Program-made: the position numbers and the translations under genes
Notes under the pieces: generated by a model
The model's input: the letters and a program-made list of their open reading frames with translations, nothing else
The model's database searches: none
What the model was told of the DNA's origin: nothing
Assembly (NCBI GenBank): GCA_000980705.1
Contig: LBCK01000003.1
Location: forward strand, 124,001 to 188,000
DNA length: 64,000 bases
Reading direction: 5' to 3'
Source of the DNA: Ruminococcus sp. UNK.MGS-30
GTDB taxonomy: Bacteria; Bacillota; Clostridia; Oscillospirales; Ruminococcaceae
Shown here: piece by piece, positions 63,101-64,000 of the stretch
Layout of the letters: each line of letters opens with the position of its first letter
Position numbering within the stretch: the first letter of the stretch is position 1

Positions 63101-64000
63101 ATGCGATATACTGAAGGATTTACCGGGAAGGCGATCCTTGCCATGAAAGAGGCAATCCATGCCGCAGAAGAACTGGGGCATACCTATATTGGCAGCGAGC
63201 ATCTTCTGCTGGGACTGATGGAGGAAGGCGGCAATGCAGCGGCAAGCGCTCTGGCGGCGCAGCAGGTGGATGCAGACCGGCTGCGAATGGGTGTGGTCGA
63301 TCTGGTGGGGCGTGGCATTCCGGCACAGGTACAAGAGGACTGTCTTACGCCGTCCCTGGTTTCCATTTTAGAGGATGCCAAGGAACGTGCCAGAGACAGC
63401 GGACGCAGTCTTGCTGGAACGGAGCATCTGCTCCTTGCCATTATTCATGCGCCATGCTGCAGTGCAGTCACTATTCTGAAAAAGCTGGGCGTCAGTCTGA
63501 ACCAGCTCTGCACCTTGTGCAGCTGTGACACAGCATACGGTGTGCGGATGGAACGGCACCGGGTGGATACCCTTTCCCGGAAGAACTGCCCTGCCCTGTT
63601 TCAGTACGGAAAGCTGATGACCGATCCTGCAAGCCCCTGCCGCTATGATCCACTGGTGGGAAGAGAAAAGGAGATTCAGCAGATGATCCGAATTCTCTCC
63701 CGGCGCACCAAAAACAACCCCTGTCTTATCGGCGAGGCAGGGGTCGGGAAAACGGCAATCGTAGAGGGCATCGCCAAGAAAATTTTGCAGGGTGATGTGC
63801 CGGAGTCCTTACAGCAGATGCAGCTGTTTTCTCTGGATTTGCCGGCACTGCTTTCCGGAGCAAAATACCGGGGCGATTTTGAGGAGCGGCTGAAAAACTG
63901 TCTGGCAGAGGCAACGGAACAGGGAAACATCATCTTATTTATTGATGAACTGCACACCATTGTGGGCGCCGGCGCAGCGGAAGGGGCGATTGATGCCGCC
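63101..64000 (+). CDS. clpC: ClpC-like AAA+ ATPase, 5' part (cut by window edge)
   Basis: ClpC unfolds proteins for the ClpP protease. The 300 codons present show the double Clp N-domain repeat (residues 1-145, with GSEHLLLGLMEEG and GTEHLLLAIIHAP), a short linker, and the start of the first AAA+ module: Walker A GEAGVGKT near residue 211, then GAKYRGDFEERL and Walker B ILFIDELHT. AAAGGA precedes the ATG. The linker is shorter on conserved features and richer in Cys than usual (CTLCSC). ClpC and ClpB cannot be fully separated without the rest; the N-domain form favours ClpC. mcsA/mcsB/ctsR do not precede it. Confidence 0.88.
   Translation, partial: MRYTEGFTGKAILAMKEAIHAAEELGHTYIGSEHLLLGLMEEGGNAAASALAAQQVDADRLRMGVVDLVGRGIPAQVQEDCLTPSLVSILEDAKERARDSGRSLAGTEHLLLAIIHAPCCSAVTILKKLGVSLNQLCTLCSCDTAYGVRMERHRVDTLSRKNCPALFQYGKLMTDPASPCRYDPLVGREKEIQQMIRILSRRTKNNPCLIGEAGVGKTAIVEGIAKKILQGDVPESLQQMQLFSLDLPALLSGAKYRGDFEERLKNCLAEATEQGNIILFIDELHTIVGAGAAEGAIDAA

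Overview
This window comes from the chromosome of a spore-forming, low-to-medium GC Gram-positive bacterium of class Clostridia. It is most likely an Oscillospiraceae member close to Ruminococcus. The basis is the gene content and order: PolC-type polymerase, GatCAB amidotransferase, split transketolase, short HisG with HisZ, SepF/DivIVA division genes, YunB and YlmC/YmxH sporulation-type proteins, and sigma-A style promoters. This assignment is an inference from content; I could not run a phylogeny. No rRNA, tRNA, CRISPR array, insertion sequence or prophage was seen. Almost everything is read from the minus strand.

Left part (1-18.8 kb): the start of uvrA, then uvrB and radC (DNA repair), with a divergent RluA-type pseudouridine synthase on the plus strand. 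Next come ligA-gatC-gatA-gatB, yunB, a Cys-rich unknown protein, and a histidine cluster hisZ-G-D-B-H-A-F-(sdpI-like)-hisI. The his cluster has a near-consensus promoter overlapped by a strong inverted repeat. No hisC, hisE or histidinol-phosphatase gene is in the window.

Middle (18.8-32.6 kb): the conserved Firmicutes block rpsB-tsf-pyrH-frr-uppS-cdsA-dxr-rseP-ispG-polC links translation, UMP kinase, isoprenoid and phospholipid precursors, and the replicative polymerase. It carries several structured RNA elements: the rpsB leader, a terminator between rpsB and tsf, a hairpin between the frr Shine-Dalgarno and start codon, and a branched element between cdsA and dxr.

32.7-51.7 kb is one long co-directional series: miaB-ylbF-mutS-mutL-miaA-hfq-hlyD-like-ylmE-sepF-ylmH-divIVA-ileS-lspA-rluD-(HAD::transketolase N)-transketolase C. 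It starts at a good promoter and ends at a strong terminator. It contains an in-frame fusion of a HAD phosphatase to the transketolase N subunit, with a full internal ribosome binding site kept at the junction.

52-54 kb holds the most unusual part: about 1.1 kb without a credible protein gene. It has a consensus promoter and an intrinsic terminator on the minus strand, 756 bp apart, bounding a structured transcript with three internal repeats. I interpret it as a large non-coding RNA. I could not assign it to a known class by eye.

Right part (54-64 kb): a zinc-ribbon/PASTA membrane protein whose kinase domain has lost its catalytic residues, then murD-M42-M42-GNAT-methionine gamma-lyase-like genes. 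Beyond these are a cyclophilin lipoprotein, a 44-residue Cys/Gly-rich hydrophobic protein, and the 5' part of a clpC-like gene on the plus strand.
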